Below, piece after piece: positions 5,708 through 13,236 of a stretch of 28,263 nt of DNA; position 1 is the stretch's first letter, and each line of letters begins with the position of its first letter. The translations under genes and the position numbers were made by a program. Under the pieces are notes generated by a model, which was not told the origin of the DNA, did not search any database, and saw only the letters and a program-made list of their open reading frames with translations. Origin of the DNA: a virus; IMG/VR virus record IMGVR_UViG_3300018420_000078, positions 1 through 28,263 of that record; one strand, 5' to 3'.

Positions 5708-7747
5708 ATGGCATCATTACTCGACCGCTTTAAAAATCTAATTTCAAAAAACGCACAACAAACCGCAACCGAATACAACCGCGCAATTTACAATTGGTTG
5801 GGCGAATCAATCGTTTGGAATCCGGAAAATGACGATTCCTATATAACAGAGGGTTACAGAAAAAATTCAACCATTTATTCATTGGTTAATTTAATAACAA
5901 AAGCCGCGACAACAATTCCGTTTCAAGTTTACGAAAAGACAAACGAAAACGATTATAAAAGATACAAGGCGATGACGTCCGGAACGTTCGACGCGTCAAC
6001 AATTCATAAGGCGGCAATGTTGCAAAAACGTTCTTTGGTTGAGTTACAAGACACCGAATTGCATAAATTATTAGAACGTCCAAATCCGGCGCAATCTTAT
6101 AATAGTTGGATCACTGAATTGATAGCGTTCGGAAAATTAACCGGAAATCGTTACATCTATGGAATTGGACCGGACACCGGCGCCAATATTGGAAAATATA
6201 CCGAACTATATGTTATGCCGTCGCAAATTATGGAAATTGTTTCCGGTGGAATTATGAAGCCGGTTTCAAAATACAAAATAGAATATAACGGAACATATGA
6301 AATTGACGCCAACGAAATATGCCATATAAAAGATTTTAACCCTTATTATGACGGCACCGGTTCACATTTATACGGACAATCGCCATTGCGTGCCGGTTTA
6401 CGTTCATTAACAACAAACAATGAAGCGGTACAAACCGGAGTTAAATATTTACAGAACCAAACGGCGCGCGGTTTATTAATGTCAGACGAGGGCGATATTA
6501 ACGAGGTCCAGGCGCAACAATTAAAAGACAAATTCCGAAAACAATTTCAAGGTTCGGACAATGCCGGCGATGTTATTATAACACCGAAAAAATTGTCGTG
6601 GGTTAACTTTGGTTTAAATGCTGCGGACGTTTCATTGATTGAACAATATAACGCGTCAATAAAAGATTTATGTAATATTTACAACGTGCCGGTTCAACTA
6701 CTAAACAATACCGATTCCGCGTCATATAACAATATGAAAGAAGCGAAAAAAGCGTTATATCAAAACGCGGTCATTCCGGAATTGTTAAAGATTAAAGACG
6801 AATTAAATCGTTGGTTGGCGCCTAAATTTGGCGAAAAACTTTGCATTGAATTTGATTTTTCAGTAATACCGGAATTACAAGAAGAAACGGACAAAGTCGT
6901 GGACCAATTATCGAAAGCGTGGTGGATCACACCAAACGAAAAGCGCGCCGCAATGAATTACGGAAAAGACGAACAAACAACACAATTGGACGATTACTAT
7001 ATTCCGGCGAATCTTATTCCGGTGCAATCAAATGAAATTGAAATTCCGGTTGAAAATATTGACGTTGACGTAAACAAGTTTTTGAATACGGACAACGTAA
7101 AAAAAAAAGAAATTTCGGAACGTCTTAAATTAGCGTTGCAAAATAAAATCGACGAACACAACGACAAAGTTGGGGACGACAAAGACAAACGAACAACGGT
7201 TTCAATATTATTTCAAGTTTATGAACGTGGCATTGGCGCATATCGAACAAATCCGTCAAGTGTACGGCCGTCGGTATCGTCGCCGGAACAATGGGCAATG
7301 GCTCGCGTTAATTCATTTTTATACGCATTAAGAAACGGCAAATTTAGAAGTGGAAAACACGACACCGATTTATTACCGGACGGACACCCAATGAGCAGCA
7401 AAGACAAACCAACAGAAAAAAACGAAACGTTTTCAGATTACCCACAAACCGCAACGAATAACGCCAAACGAATGATTGAATGGCGCGAAAAATACGGCGA
7501 CGAAGTACAAGCGGGAACGCCAACGGGTTGGCGTCGTGCGTCAATGTTAGCAAACCGCGAACCATTGACAATTGAAATGTTAAACCGCATTAAATCATTT
7601 TTTGCACGTCATGAGGGCAACCAAACAATTGCGGAACGTTTTAAAGATACGCCATGGCGCGACAATGGTTTTGTTTCCTGGAATCTTTGGGGTGGAACTG
7701 CAATGCGTGATTGGGTTAATAAAAAATTAAACGAAATAAACGAATAA
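5708..7747 (+). CDS. Portal protein with extra C-terminal module
   Basis: The protein has 679 residues. Residues 1 to about 430 read as an HK97-type portal: NSTIYSLVNLITKAATTIPF near the start, a central GRLL-like segment (TARGLLMSDEGDI), and VPVQLLNNTDSASYNNMKEA near 340-360, where portals have conserved binding elements. The usual length is about 400-450, so some 200 residues are extra. That tail (from about 480) holds YERGIGAYRTNPSSVRP and SPEQWAMARVNSFLYALRNG, then ASMLANREPLTIEMLNRI and FVSWNLWGGTAMRDWV. I recall similar modules in structural polyproteins of other environmental phages, with unknown role. It forms the dodecameric DNA entry ring; the stop is followed directly by the MuF-like gene. 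Confidence 0.88.
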   Translation: MASLLDRFKNLISKNAQQTATEYNRAIYNWLGESIVWNPENDDSYITEGYRKNSTIYSLVNLITKAATTIPFQVYEKTNENDYKRYKAMTSGTFDASTIHKAAMLQKRSLVELQDTELHKLLERPNPAQSYNSWITELIAFGKLTGNRYIYGIGPDTGANIGKYTELYVMPSQIMEIVSGGIMKPVSKYKIEYNGTYEIDANEICHIKDFNPYYDGTGSHLYGQSPLRAGLRSLTTNNEAVQTGVKYLQNQTARGLLMSDEGDINEVQAQQLKDKFRKQFQGSDNAGDVIITPKKLSWVNFGLNAADVSLIEQYNASIKDLCNIYNVPVQLLNNTDSASYNNMKEAKKALYQNAVIPELLKIKDELNRWLAPKFGEKLCIEFDFSVIPELQEETDKVVDQLSKAWWITPNEKRAAMNYGKDEQTTQLDDYYIPANLIPVQSNEIEIPVENIDVDVNKFLNTDNVKKKEISERLKLALQNKIDEHNDKVGDDKDKRTTVSILFQVYERGIGAYRTNPSSVRPSVSSPEQWAMARVNSFLYALRNGKFRSGKHDTDLLPDGHPMSSKDKPTEKNETFSDYPQTATNNAKRMIEWREKYGDEVQAGTPTGWRRASMLANREPLTIEMLNRIKSFFARHEGNQTIAERFKDTPWRDNGFVSWNLWGGTAMRDWVNKKLNEINE

Positions 7748-8743
7748 ATGCCAACACCAAAACCCAACGAATCCGAATCAAACTTTGTGGCGCGTTGTGT
7801 TGTTGATGCGGAAGCCGTTCGCGATTTTCCGGACACACAACAACGAATTGCGTTTTGTTATTCACAATTCGAACGTTCGAAAAAAAACGAGGTTTTAAAT
7901 AAACAAAACAAAGTTGACCGCGACAAATGGCAATCGTCTTTTGAACGCCAATTGGATATTGCAGAAAAAAAGCAAATCGCAATTGTTAAGCGTTTTTATA
8001 AACGTGAATATAACAAAGGCATTGAATCGTTTATAGCAGACGGCCAAACAAATTTCCAATTATTATTTGACGACAAAGATTTATTAAAAATTTATCGTGA
8101 TTTGTACACCGATATTGGAATGCGTTTCGCTAAATGGTACGTCAACAATTTTCAAAAGTTTATTAAAAAAAATGTTGACACATCAGCGGTTGACGATATA
8201 TGGCGCGATTCTTTTGGCGCTTATGGTTCAGCGGTTGGCGCGCAACGTGTTACATTAGTAAGCGGAACGGCTCGAAAAACTTTAATAGATATAACACAAC
8301 GATTAATGCGCGATCCGGAGTTTATGACATTGGGCGCGGTTGAACGTGGCCGAATATTACGAAACCAATTCAATAGATATTCACAATATCAATCGGAACG
8401 TTTGGTTCGTACCGAAGCGACGGCGGCGGCTAACTTTGCAACAACGCAAGCCGCACAAACAATTTTTCCGCCGGAACAAATGCAAAAAGAATGGATTGCA
8501 AGTTTTGACGACAGAACGCGTGACACACATTCGGAAGCGGACGGCCAAATTGTAATGGCTAACAATACATTTTTAGTTGGTGGACAACAAATGATGTTTC
8601 CAGGCGATCCGGCCGGCGGTGCTGCGGAATGTATAAATTGCCGTTGTTCTGTTGCATATATACCAATTGAGGGCGCACAAACTATTGACGACATTTCAAC
8701 AATTGGATTAGGCGTTGCCGGTGGTGGTTTAACTAATTTCTAA
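7748..8743 (+). CDS. MuF-like head morphogenesis protein
   Basis: The protein has 331 residues and begins directly after the portal stop. The C-terminal part has the Mu F signature: RTEATAAANFATTQAA, then a WIASFDDRTRDTHSEADG segment and GDPAGGAAECINCRC. Proteins of this kind are minor capsid proteins that sit at the portal and may be injected. The N-terminus carries a small separate module (SNFVARCVVDAEAVRDFPD, then IAFCYSQFE) that I recall from other phage head proteins. Portal, MuF, protease and capsid in this order is the HK97/SPP1-like head plan. Confidence 0.88.
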   Translation: MPTPKPNESESNFVARCVVDAEAVRDFPDTQQRIAFCYSQFERSKKNEVLNKQNKVDRDKWQSSFERQLDIAEKKQIAIVKRFYKREYNKGIESFIADGQTNFQLLFDDKDLLKIYRDLYTDIGMRFAKWYVNNFQKFIKKNVDTSAVDDIWRDSFGAYGSAVGAQRVTLVSGTARKTLIDITQRLMRDPEFMTLGAVERGRILRNQFNRYSQYQSERLVRTEATAAANFATTQAAQTIFPPEQMQKEWIASFDDRTRDTHSEADGQIVMANNTFLVGGQQMMFPGDPAGGAAECINCRCSVAYIPIEGAQTIDDISTIGLGVAGGGLTNF

Positions 8744-8763
8744 AATTCGTATATTTACAAAAA
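8744..8763 (+). promoter_or_regulatory. Putative late promoter, 20-base repeat copy 1
   Basis: The 20 bases AATTCGTATATTTACAAAAA are identical to 17851-17870 upstream of the tail tube gene. The core TATATTTAC (8750-8758) fits TAnnTTTAC. The position, 15 bases before the prohead protease start, fits a promoter for the two most abundant head proteins. Confidence 0.5.
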
Positions 8764-8772
8764 TTTTTCAAT

Positions 8773-9462
8773 ATGAATACAATTCTTTACAAAGCAGCGC
8801 CGGTTGGCGAATTAATAGACGCCGACGAAAAGGCCGGAATTATAAAAGGTTACGGCAGTTATTTCGGAAATAAAGATTCCGACAATGACGTAATAATGAA
8901 AGGCGCATATAAAAAGACAATTGCCGAAAATGGCGAACGCGTCAAATATTTATATCAACACGATATGAATCAACCAATTGGCAAAATGACCGAATTATAT
9001 GAGGACGACAAAGGGTTGGTATTCGTGGCGGAAATTGCAAAAACACAATTAGGAAAAGACGTTGTCGAGTTAATGAAATCCGGCGTTATAACCGAAAATT
9101 CTGTTGGTATTATGCCAATACAAAAAAATAATAAAGGCGATTACCGCGAAATAACAGAGGTTAAATTGTACGAAATTAGCGCCGTTACATTAGCGGCCAA
9201 CGATCAAGCCAAAATTTTAGACGTTAAAGGAAACGTTGACGTTGAAAAACTTTCAAAGCGTTATGACAACCTTTCGAAACTAATTCGAAAAGGAGACATT
9301 TCTGACGAAATGGGTTTCGCTATTGAAGCCGAAATACTAAAATTAAAATCATTATTTATTGAGTTCACGAAGCCGGTTGATGAAATCACTTCGCCGAATG
9401 TTGAGGTAAAAAACAATGATTCCGAAGTGATAAATTATTTAATAAATTCCTTAAAAAATTAA
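8773..9462 (+). CDS. HK97-family prohead protease (peptidase S78)
   Basis: The protein has 229 residues and matures the prohead by cutting the capsid delta domain and itself. Seen: IIKGYGSYFGNKDSDNDV near the N-terminus, the YQHD strand with H63, S110 in ENSVGI, and LYEISAVTLAAN near 133-143. H63 and S110 are the likely catalytic pair; E134 could be the third member. The C-terminal 80 residues look like a charged linker tail. It is followed after 2 bases by the capsid gene, the standard arrangement. A promoter-like block stands just upstream. Confidence 0.92.
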   Translation: MNTILYKAAPVGELIDADEKAGIIKGYGSYFGNKDSDNDVIMKGAYKKTIAENGERVKYLYQHDMNQPIGKMTELYEDDKGLVFVAEIAKTQLGKDVVELMKSGVITENSVGIMPIQKNNKGDYREITEVKLYEISAVTLAANDQAKILDVKGNVDVEKLSKRYDNLSKLIRKGDISDEMGFAIEAEILKLKSLFIEFTKPVDEITSPNVEVKNNDSEVINYLINSLKN

Positions 9463-9464
9463 AA

Positions 9465-10649
9465 ATGGAAGAAAATCTAAAAAATCAATTGGACCAATTT
9501 AATAGTGCCATTGATTCAAAAATTGAAAAGTCTAACAACGAAGTTGTTGAAAACGTTGTTGTTAAGGCAAACGAAATCGTTAAATCAGAAGTTTCTGAAA
9601 TGGCGACTAAATTAAACGAGAGATTAGACGCAATCGAAGTTGCCAACAAAAAGCAATTCGAAAGCAAAAAAAGAATGTCATTTAAAAGTGCTTTAAAAGA
9701 AGCGTTTGAAGGTGGCGCAATTGAAAACCTTGCAAAAGGAAATTCAAGAAGCGCGTCATTTGAAATCAAGGCCGATATGACAACCGGCGCCGATTTTACA
9801 GGCGAAGTTATTCCGGCGGATAGAGTGCCAGGATATAAATTTGATCCAACACGTCCAACACATATTCGTCAATTATTGGCGCAAGGTTCAACACAATCAG
9901 ATGTTGTTCGTTTCGTAAAAGAAAGCGGATATTCTAATGGTGCAGCAGCTACGGCAGAGGGTGCAACATTAACGCAATCAGATTTCGACATGACGGCGGC
10001 AGATGCTAACGTTAGAAAAATCGGAACTTATTTCCGTATTTCTGAAGAAATGTTGGCAGATACACCGCAATTGACTTCTTATTTATCAGCGCGTGCGCCG
10101 GAAAAACTTTTAGAAGTTGAGGACACACAAATTTTGAGTGGTAACGGAACGGCGCCAAACTTAAGCGGAATTATAACAGACGCAACGGCATTCGCTGCCG
10201 GTGATTTGGCAGATTCTGTTGACAACGCAAATGATTTTGACGTTATTGTTGCAGCGCTTAACCAATTGGCAAACGCTAATTACAATGCGGACACAATCTT
10301 ATTGAACCCGTCAGATTTCCACAAAATCCTATTATTAAAAGATACGCAAAATAACTACCTTAAAGATCAAGTTTACAATGGTCTTCAACCGGTATTTATG
10401 GGCGTGAAAGTTGTTCTTAATACTGCAATTTCAGCCGGCGACTTCTTAATTGGAAACTTTGGCGTTGGTACTCAATTATGGGTGCGTGACGGAATAAACG
10501 TTGAGTTCTTCAGAGAAGACGGAACAAACGTTCGTGACGGATTCGTTACAGTGAGAGTAAGCGAGAGAATCGCATTAACAAACTATTTACCAAATGCGTT
10601 TGTTACCGGTGATTTCACAACTGCAAAAGCAGCGCTTGAAACACCATAA
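9465..10649 (+). CDS. HK97-fold major capsid protein
   Basis: The protein has 394 residues. Residues 1 to about 95 form a charged coiled coil that fits the HK97 delta (scaffold) domain removed by the protease. The shell domain then shows ADFTGEVIPADRVPG, RKIGTYFRISEEMLADTP, ILSGNGTAPNLSGI and DTILLNPSDFHKILLLKDT, all landmarks of the family, ending near VRVSERIALTNYLPNAFV. The gene uses more C-ending and T-ending codons (TTC, CTT, AAC, GGT) than its neighbours, as expected for very high expression. A clear terminator follows. Confidence 0.93.
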   Translation: MEENLKNQLDQFNSAIDSKIEKSNNEVVENVVVKANEIVKSEVSEMATKLNERLDAIEVANKKQFESKKRMSFKSALKEAFEGGAIENLAKGNSRSASFEIKADMTTGADFTGEVIPADRVPGYKFDPTRPTHIRQLLAQGSTQSDVVRFVKESGYSNGAAATAEGATLTQSDFDMTAADANVRKIGTYFRISEEMLADTPQLTSYLSARAPEKLLEVEDTQILSGNGTAPNLSGIITDATAFAAGDLADSVDNANDFDVIVAALNQLANANYNADTILLNPSDFHKILLLKDTQNNYLKDQVYNGLQPVFMGVKVVLNTAISAGDFLIGNFGVGTQLWVRDGINVEFFREDGTNVRDGFVTVRVSERIALTNYLPNAFVTGDFTTAKAALETP

Positions 10650-10673
10650 TAAAGGTTTAATCAACCAATTTAA

Positions 10674-10705
10674 GGGCCTGGAATTAGTTTCCGGGCCTTT
10701 TTTTT
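10674..10705 (+). terminator. Intrinsic terminator after major capsid gene
   Basis: A 9-bp stem, GGCCTGGAA (10675-10683) with TTCCGGGCC (10689-10697), one wobble, followed by eight T. It ends the head operon and marks the left border of the accessory island. Confidence 0.85.
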
Positions 10706-10804
10706 ATGCTTTATTTTTAGGCGCCCAACAGATAAGAACGTAAAAAAAACAAAAAAAACTTTAAAAAAAAACTAAAAAAATTTTTTTAATTCTAAAATGT
10801 GTTA

Positions 10805-10812
10805 TATATTTG
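10805..10812 (+). promoter_or_regulatory. Putative promoter box TATATTTG
   Basis: TATATTTG matches TAnnTTTG and lies in an A/T-rich gap, 30 bases before the small gene at 10843. The same box and the following TA occur before the gene at 3828. It would start the accessory-island transcript. Confidence 0.5.
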
Positions 10813-10842
10813 TATCAACAAAAACAATAAAAAACAAAAATT

Positions 10843-10998
10843 ATGGAAGTATTAAAAAACAAAGTTGAACAAAGATTAATAAAAAACGGAAACAATATCA
10901 ATGACGTAAAAAAAATGATTGAATTACATTTTGAATATGCGTCAAAAACTTATAAAGGAGTTAAAAGAATTTCCGAATGTATTTCAACAATATATTAA
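10843..10998 (+). CDS. Hypothetical small protein, 51 residues
   Basis: ATG 10843 to TAA 10996-10998. The product begins MEVLKNKVEQRL and is basic and helical-looking, with no recognised family. Support comes from the promoter-like box at 10805, the long untranslated A/T-rich gap that ends at its start, and a GC-rich hairpin after its stop. Confidence 0.55.
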   Translation: MEVLKNKVEQRLIKNGNNINDVKKMIELHFEYASKTYKGVKRISECISTIY

Positions 10999-11009
10999 AA
11001 ACATTAACC

Positions 11010-11036
11010 GGCGCGTTTCGGCGCGCCATAATTTTA
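11010..11036 (+). terminator. Weak hairpin between two small genes
   Basis: GGCGCG (11010-11015) pairs with CGCGCC (11022-11027) around TTTCGG, followed by a poor T-run (ATAATTTTA). It may attenuate transcription between the genes at 10843 and 11042, or be an operator. The T-run is too weak for certainty. Confidence 0.35.
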
Positions 11037-11041
11037 GAACA

Positions 11042-11188
11042 ATGAAAACAAAAACCGGACTAACAATCATACACGACGGCAACCGCGTCAACGTGTACAC
11101 TCAAGACGAAATGCGAAAGCATAACGACGAAAACAAAATCGAAACGTGGATTTCAAGCGTTTTAAGCTACTTAAATATAAAAAGATGA
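11042..11188 (+). CDS. Hypothetical small protein, 48 residues
   Basis: I chose ATG 11042 (MKTKTGLTIIHDG), because the frame upstream runs through the 10843 gene and the hairpin. An ATG at 10937 is possible but would overlap the upstream gene. The protein is soluble and of unknown family. Its stop TGA overlaps the next ATG (ATGA at 11185), which supports a coupled pair with the DUF3310-like gene. Confidence 0.5.
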   Translation: MKTKTGLTIIHDGNRVNVYTQDEMRKHNDENKIETWISSVLSYLNIKR

Positions 11189-11403
11189 GTAGTATTCCAA
11201 ATCATTACGATAACGGCCTAAAACACGATTTAATCGACGTTATAGCGTCTTATGAATTAAACTTTAATCGTGGCAACGTTTTAAAATACGTTGTTCGCGC
11301 CGGAAAAAAAGAAAACGAAATTGAGGATTTAGAAAAGGCGCTTGACTATTTAGAACGCGAAATAAATCATTTAACAAATAAAATAGACATCAAAAATTTT
11401 TAA
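11185..11403 (+). CDS. DUF3310 / T7 gp1.7-like protein
   Basis: The protein has 72 residues from the ATG that overlaps the previous stop; an earlier non-ATG start at 11146 is less likely. The core GNVLKYVVRAGKK followed by EDLEKALDYLEREI is the signature I know from DUF3310, the family of T7 gp1.7, reported to act as a nucleotide (dGMP/dTMP) kinase. The length is only that of the short family core, so kinase activity is not certain. It may adjust nucleotide pools or interact with host metabolism. It sits in an island of small genes between head genes. Confidence 0.75.
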   Translation: MSSIPNHYDNGLKHDLIDVIASYELNFNRGNVLKYVVRAGKKENEIEDLEKALDYLEREINHLTNKIDIKNF

Positions 11404-11405
11404 TT

Positions 11406-11528
11406 ATGTGGGGATTAGAATATATACCAGGCGACGAACCGGAATTTGAATGCGCGGTTTGTGGCGTTCCAATGTTTGAGGACACCGGAATTTGTTCAAA
11501 CGCTTGTTTTGAAGCCGATCAAATGTAA
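11406..11528 (+). CDS. Small zinc-ribbon protein, 40 residues
   Basis: ATG 11406 to TAA 11528. The product has C-x2-C (ECAVCG) followed by C-x3-C (GICSNACFEAD), the pattern of a small zinc-binding ribbon with about 10 residues between the pairs. The sequence begins MWGLEYIPGDEPEF. It follows the DUF3310-like gene by 2 bases. The function is unknown; small zinc proteins in phages often bind host proteins, but nothing here shows it. Confidence 0.65.
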   Translation: MWGLEYIPGDEPEFECAVCGVPMFEDTGICSNACFEADQM

Positions 11529-11532
11529 CATT

Positions 11533-11676
11533 ATGAAACAAAAATTTATTAAGTTTTTCTTAACACTATTATTTGGGGGTTTTGCATTGCGTCAAATAAT
11601 GGTTTATAACGAATTGCCAACGGCGATATTTTTATTAATTTTATCAATATGCGTCGCATTGGCTAACGACAATTAA
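11533..11676 (+). CDS. Small membrane protein, 47 residues
   Basis: ATG 11533 follows the zinc-ribbon gene by 4 bases. The product has a basic start (MKQKFIKFF) and two hydrophobic segments (about residues 7-22 and 30-43, AIFLLILSICVAL), so it is probably a two-pass or hairpin inner-membrane protein. An earlier start at 11446 would run through the zinc-ribbon gene in another frame and was not accepted. Function unknown; superinfection exclusion is one possibility, given its place among accessory genes. Confidence 0.6.
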   Translation: MKQKFIKFFLTLLFGGFALRQIMVYNELPTAIFLLILSICVALANDN

Positions 11677-11711
11677 ATTTCATAATTTAGTTTTTATTGG
11701 TTTGTGTTAGA

Positions 11712-11744
11712 AAGTCGGTCATTAATTTGGTCGGCTTTTTTTTT
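11712..11744 (+). terminator. Intrinsic terminator
   Basis: AAGTCGGTC (11712-11720) pairs with GGTCGGCTT (11729-11737) with three wobbles, followed by a T-run to 11744. The promoter box TAACTTTAC begins 2 bases later at 11746. Confidence 0.7.
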
Positions 11745-11745
11745 A

Positions 11746-11754
11746 TAACTTTAC
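11746..11754 (+). promoter_or_regulatory. Putative near-leaderless promoter box
   Basis: TAACTTTAC fits TAnnTTTAC. The ATG at 11758 follows after 3 bases, so the transcript would be almost leaderless. The same 15 bases, with one change, precede the terminase small subunit gene (4140-4154). Confidence 0.5.
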
Positions 11755-11757
11755 GTT

Positions 11758-12120
11758 ATGAATGCAAACGTTTTTGGTTGTTATGCTGAATATCTATTCG
11801 CAACAAAAGCAATGGAAAACGGCTTTGTTGTTTCTTTTCCTTTGTTGCATTCGTCGCATTACGATTGTATTGTTGATTCGCCAAATGGTTTGTTTAAAGT
11901 ACAAATAAAAGCAATCAACGAAAACAACCGAACGCGCAATCGAATTTTTTTGTCCGACAGATCCGGAAAAAAATATAAAAAAAATGACGTGGATTTTTTC
12001 GCGGTTTATTCAGCAGAACGCCAGGGTTTTTTTATTTTCAAAAACGACGGCAAAATTCAATCATTTACAATTGGTTTGGAAAAATATTCAAAATATTTTA
12101 ATAACTTTGCGGCAATGTAA
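11758..12120 (+). CDS. PD-(D/E)XK endonuclease-like protein
   Basis: The protein has 120 residues and looks like the family of group I intron-associated PD-(D/E)XK endonucleases (PDDEXK_11 type): GCYAEYLFATKAMENGF with E11, PLLHSSHYDCIVD with D36, and KVQIKA with Q49 and K51. Later, VDFFAVYSAERQGFFIF is a strand pattern of the same fold. No intron was seen in this phage, so it may be a free-standing homing-like nuclease or a defence or counter-defence enzyme. It has its own promoter and is bounded by two terminators (11712-11744, 12152-12184), as expected of a mobile single-gene insert. Confidence 0.75.
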   Translation: MNANVFGCYAEYLFATKAMENGFVVSFPLLHSSHYDCIVDSPNGLFKVQIKAINENNRTRNRIFLSDRSGKKYKKNDVDFFAVYSAERQGFFIFKNDGKIQSFTIGLEKYSKYFNNFAAM

Positions 12121-12151
12121 GTTTTCATTATTGTTTTCTATTCTTCTGAAA

Positions 12152-12184
12152 AGGCGTCACAAATTAATGTGGCGCTTTTTTTTT
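12152..12184 (+). terminator. Intrinsic terminator, right border of accessory island
   Basis: AGGCGTCAC (12152-12160) pairs with GTGGCGCTT (12169-12177) with two wobbles, followed by T to 12184. The last T is also the first base of the promoter box TATCTTTAC, so terminator and promoter are fused. Confidence 0.8.
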
Positions 12185-12192
12185 ATCTTTAC
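12184..12192 (+). promoter_or_regulatory. Putative promoter box TATCTTTAC
   Basis: Fits TAnnTTTAC and starts at the last T of the terminator tract. The head-tail gene cluster begins 16 bases later at 12208, so this would restart late transcription after the island. Confidence 0.45.
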
Positions 12193-12207
12193 AAAAAATT
12201 AAAGGTT

Positions 12208-12420
12208 ATGCAATTAAAAATCAAACAATCAATTTTAAGGGGTGGCAAACGTTATAATGAGGGCGACAAAATAGAGTTGCCGGACAACGTCGCACAAAAT
12301 TGGATTGCCAAAGGTTTTGCGTCAAAAGTCAGTAAAAAGCAAAACAAAGAAAAATTTGAAACCAAAGAATTAAAGGTTGAATATATTGAAATAAAAGACG
12401 ATGCGACAAATAAAGATTAA
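12208..12420 (+). CDS. Small protein between capsid and connector genes
   Basis: The protein has 70 residues from ATG 12208; the frame is open further upstream, but that part runs through the terminator. A LRGGKRYNEGDKIELPDNVA segment followed by WIAKGFA resembles small phage proteins found between capsid and head-tail connector genes, sometimes called head fibre or auxiliary proteins. The rest is a charged Lys/Glu tail. Its end overlaps the connector gene by 20 bases. The role is not known. Confidence 0.65.
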   Translation: MQLKIKQSILRGGKRYNEGDKIELPDNVAQNWIAKGFASKVSKKQNKEKFETKELKVEYIEIKDDATNKD

Positions 12421-12910
12421 TTCAACAACCGGCAATGAATTATTGACCGGTCAAAATGTTAAAGATTACGTTCGAATTGACACGTCCGCCGACGACAATA
12501 TTATTTCCGCAATGATAACGCAAGCGCGCATTTGGTGCGAAAACTATATTTCGCGCGACATTGTGCCTAAAAATCGAACGTATTATTTAGACGCAACCAA
12601 CGGAATTTTTGATTTGCCATTTGGTCCAATTGCAAGCGTTGAGGAAATAACCATTGACGGCACCGCAACAACCGATTATGAAATTTTAGGTTTAGACAAT
12701 GAAACCATTGAATTAGATCAAGGACCGGCCGAACGCGTAAAAATAACGTATATAACAACCGGAATTGATGACGCGTTGATTAAACAATCAATGATGCAAT
12801 TAATTTCAACGTATTACGACAATAGAAGCGATTTTGTAAACGGAAATATTTCAGAAATACCAACATCAACAAAAACAATTTTAACGTCTTATAAATCAAT
12901 GTTTATATAA
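12401..12910 (+). CDS. Head-tail connector protein (HK97 gp6-like)
   Basis: The protein has 169 residues with the pattern of gp6-like adaptors: NVKDYVRIDTSADDNIISAM, then ARIWCENYISRDI and LPFGPIASVEEITIDG. Such proteins form a ring under the portal that connects head and tail. It overlaps the gene upstream by 20 bases and the one downstream by 1 (TAATG), so translation is probably coupled. Other phages have this gene directly after the capsid gene; here the accessory island separates them. Confidence 0.85.
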   Translation: MRQIKINSTTGNELLTGQNVKDYVRIDTSADDNIISAMITQARIWCENYISRDIVPKNRTYYLDATNGIFDLPFGPIASVEEITIDGTATTDYEILGLDNETIELDQGPAERVKITYITTGIDDALIKQSMMQLISTYYDNRSDFVNGNISEIPTSTKTILTSYKSMFI

Positions 12911-13236
12911 TGAACGCCGGAAAATTAGATTCTAAAATAACAATCAAACGTTTAACAAAAACCGCCGACGAATTTGGGGGTTTTAATTCGACATTGTCGG
13001 ACGTTGCAACGGTTTGGTGCCATTTAACAGAAATTAAGGGCGAAATAAACGACAAATTCGGCAAACGTGAACAAGACGTCCAGGTTGAAATAACAATGCG
13101 TAAAAATACGGCGGATTTAATTCAATTAGGCGACATTTTCACATTGGAAAACGAATCGCAAAAATTTAGAATAAACAACAAATTCGAATTTGATTTGGAT
13201 TTTTATACAAAACTATTGGCGACAAAATCGGAATAA
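12910..13236 (+). CDS. Head closure / head-tail joining protein (SPP1 gp16-like)
   Basis: The protein has 108 residues. The start NAGKLDSKITIKRLTKTADE is the typical N-terminus of head-tail joining proteins, followed by VATVWCHLTEIKG, and near the end FRINNKFEFD. It closes the portal channel after packaging and makes the interface for the tail. Overlap TAATG with the gene before; the next gene begins directly after the stop. Confidence 0.85.
   Translation: MNAGKLDSKITIKRLTKTADEFGGFNSTLSDVATVWCHLTEIKGEINDKFGKREQDVQVEITMRKNTADLIQLGDIFTLENESQKFRINNKFEFDLDFYTKLLATKSE

Noticed and set aside
10937-11041. Longer start for the 48-residue protein (ATG 10937)
   Set aside because: It would overlap most of the 51-residue gene and cross the GC hairpin. 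ATG 11042 fits the spacing better, though the longer form is not excluded.
11446-11532. Upstream extension of the small membrane protein
   Set aside because: It would run through the zinc-ribbon gene in another frame; ATG 11533, 4 bases after that gene, is the simpler start.
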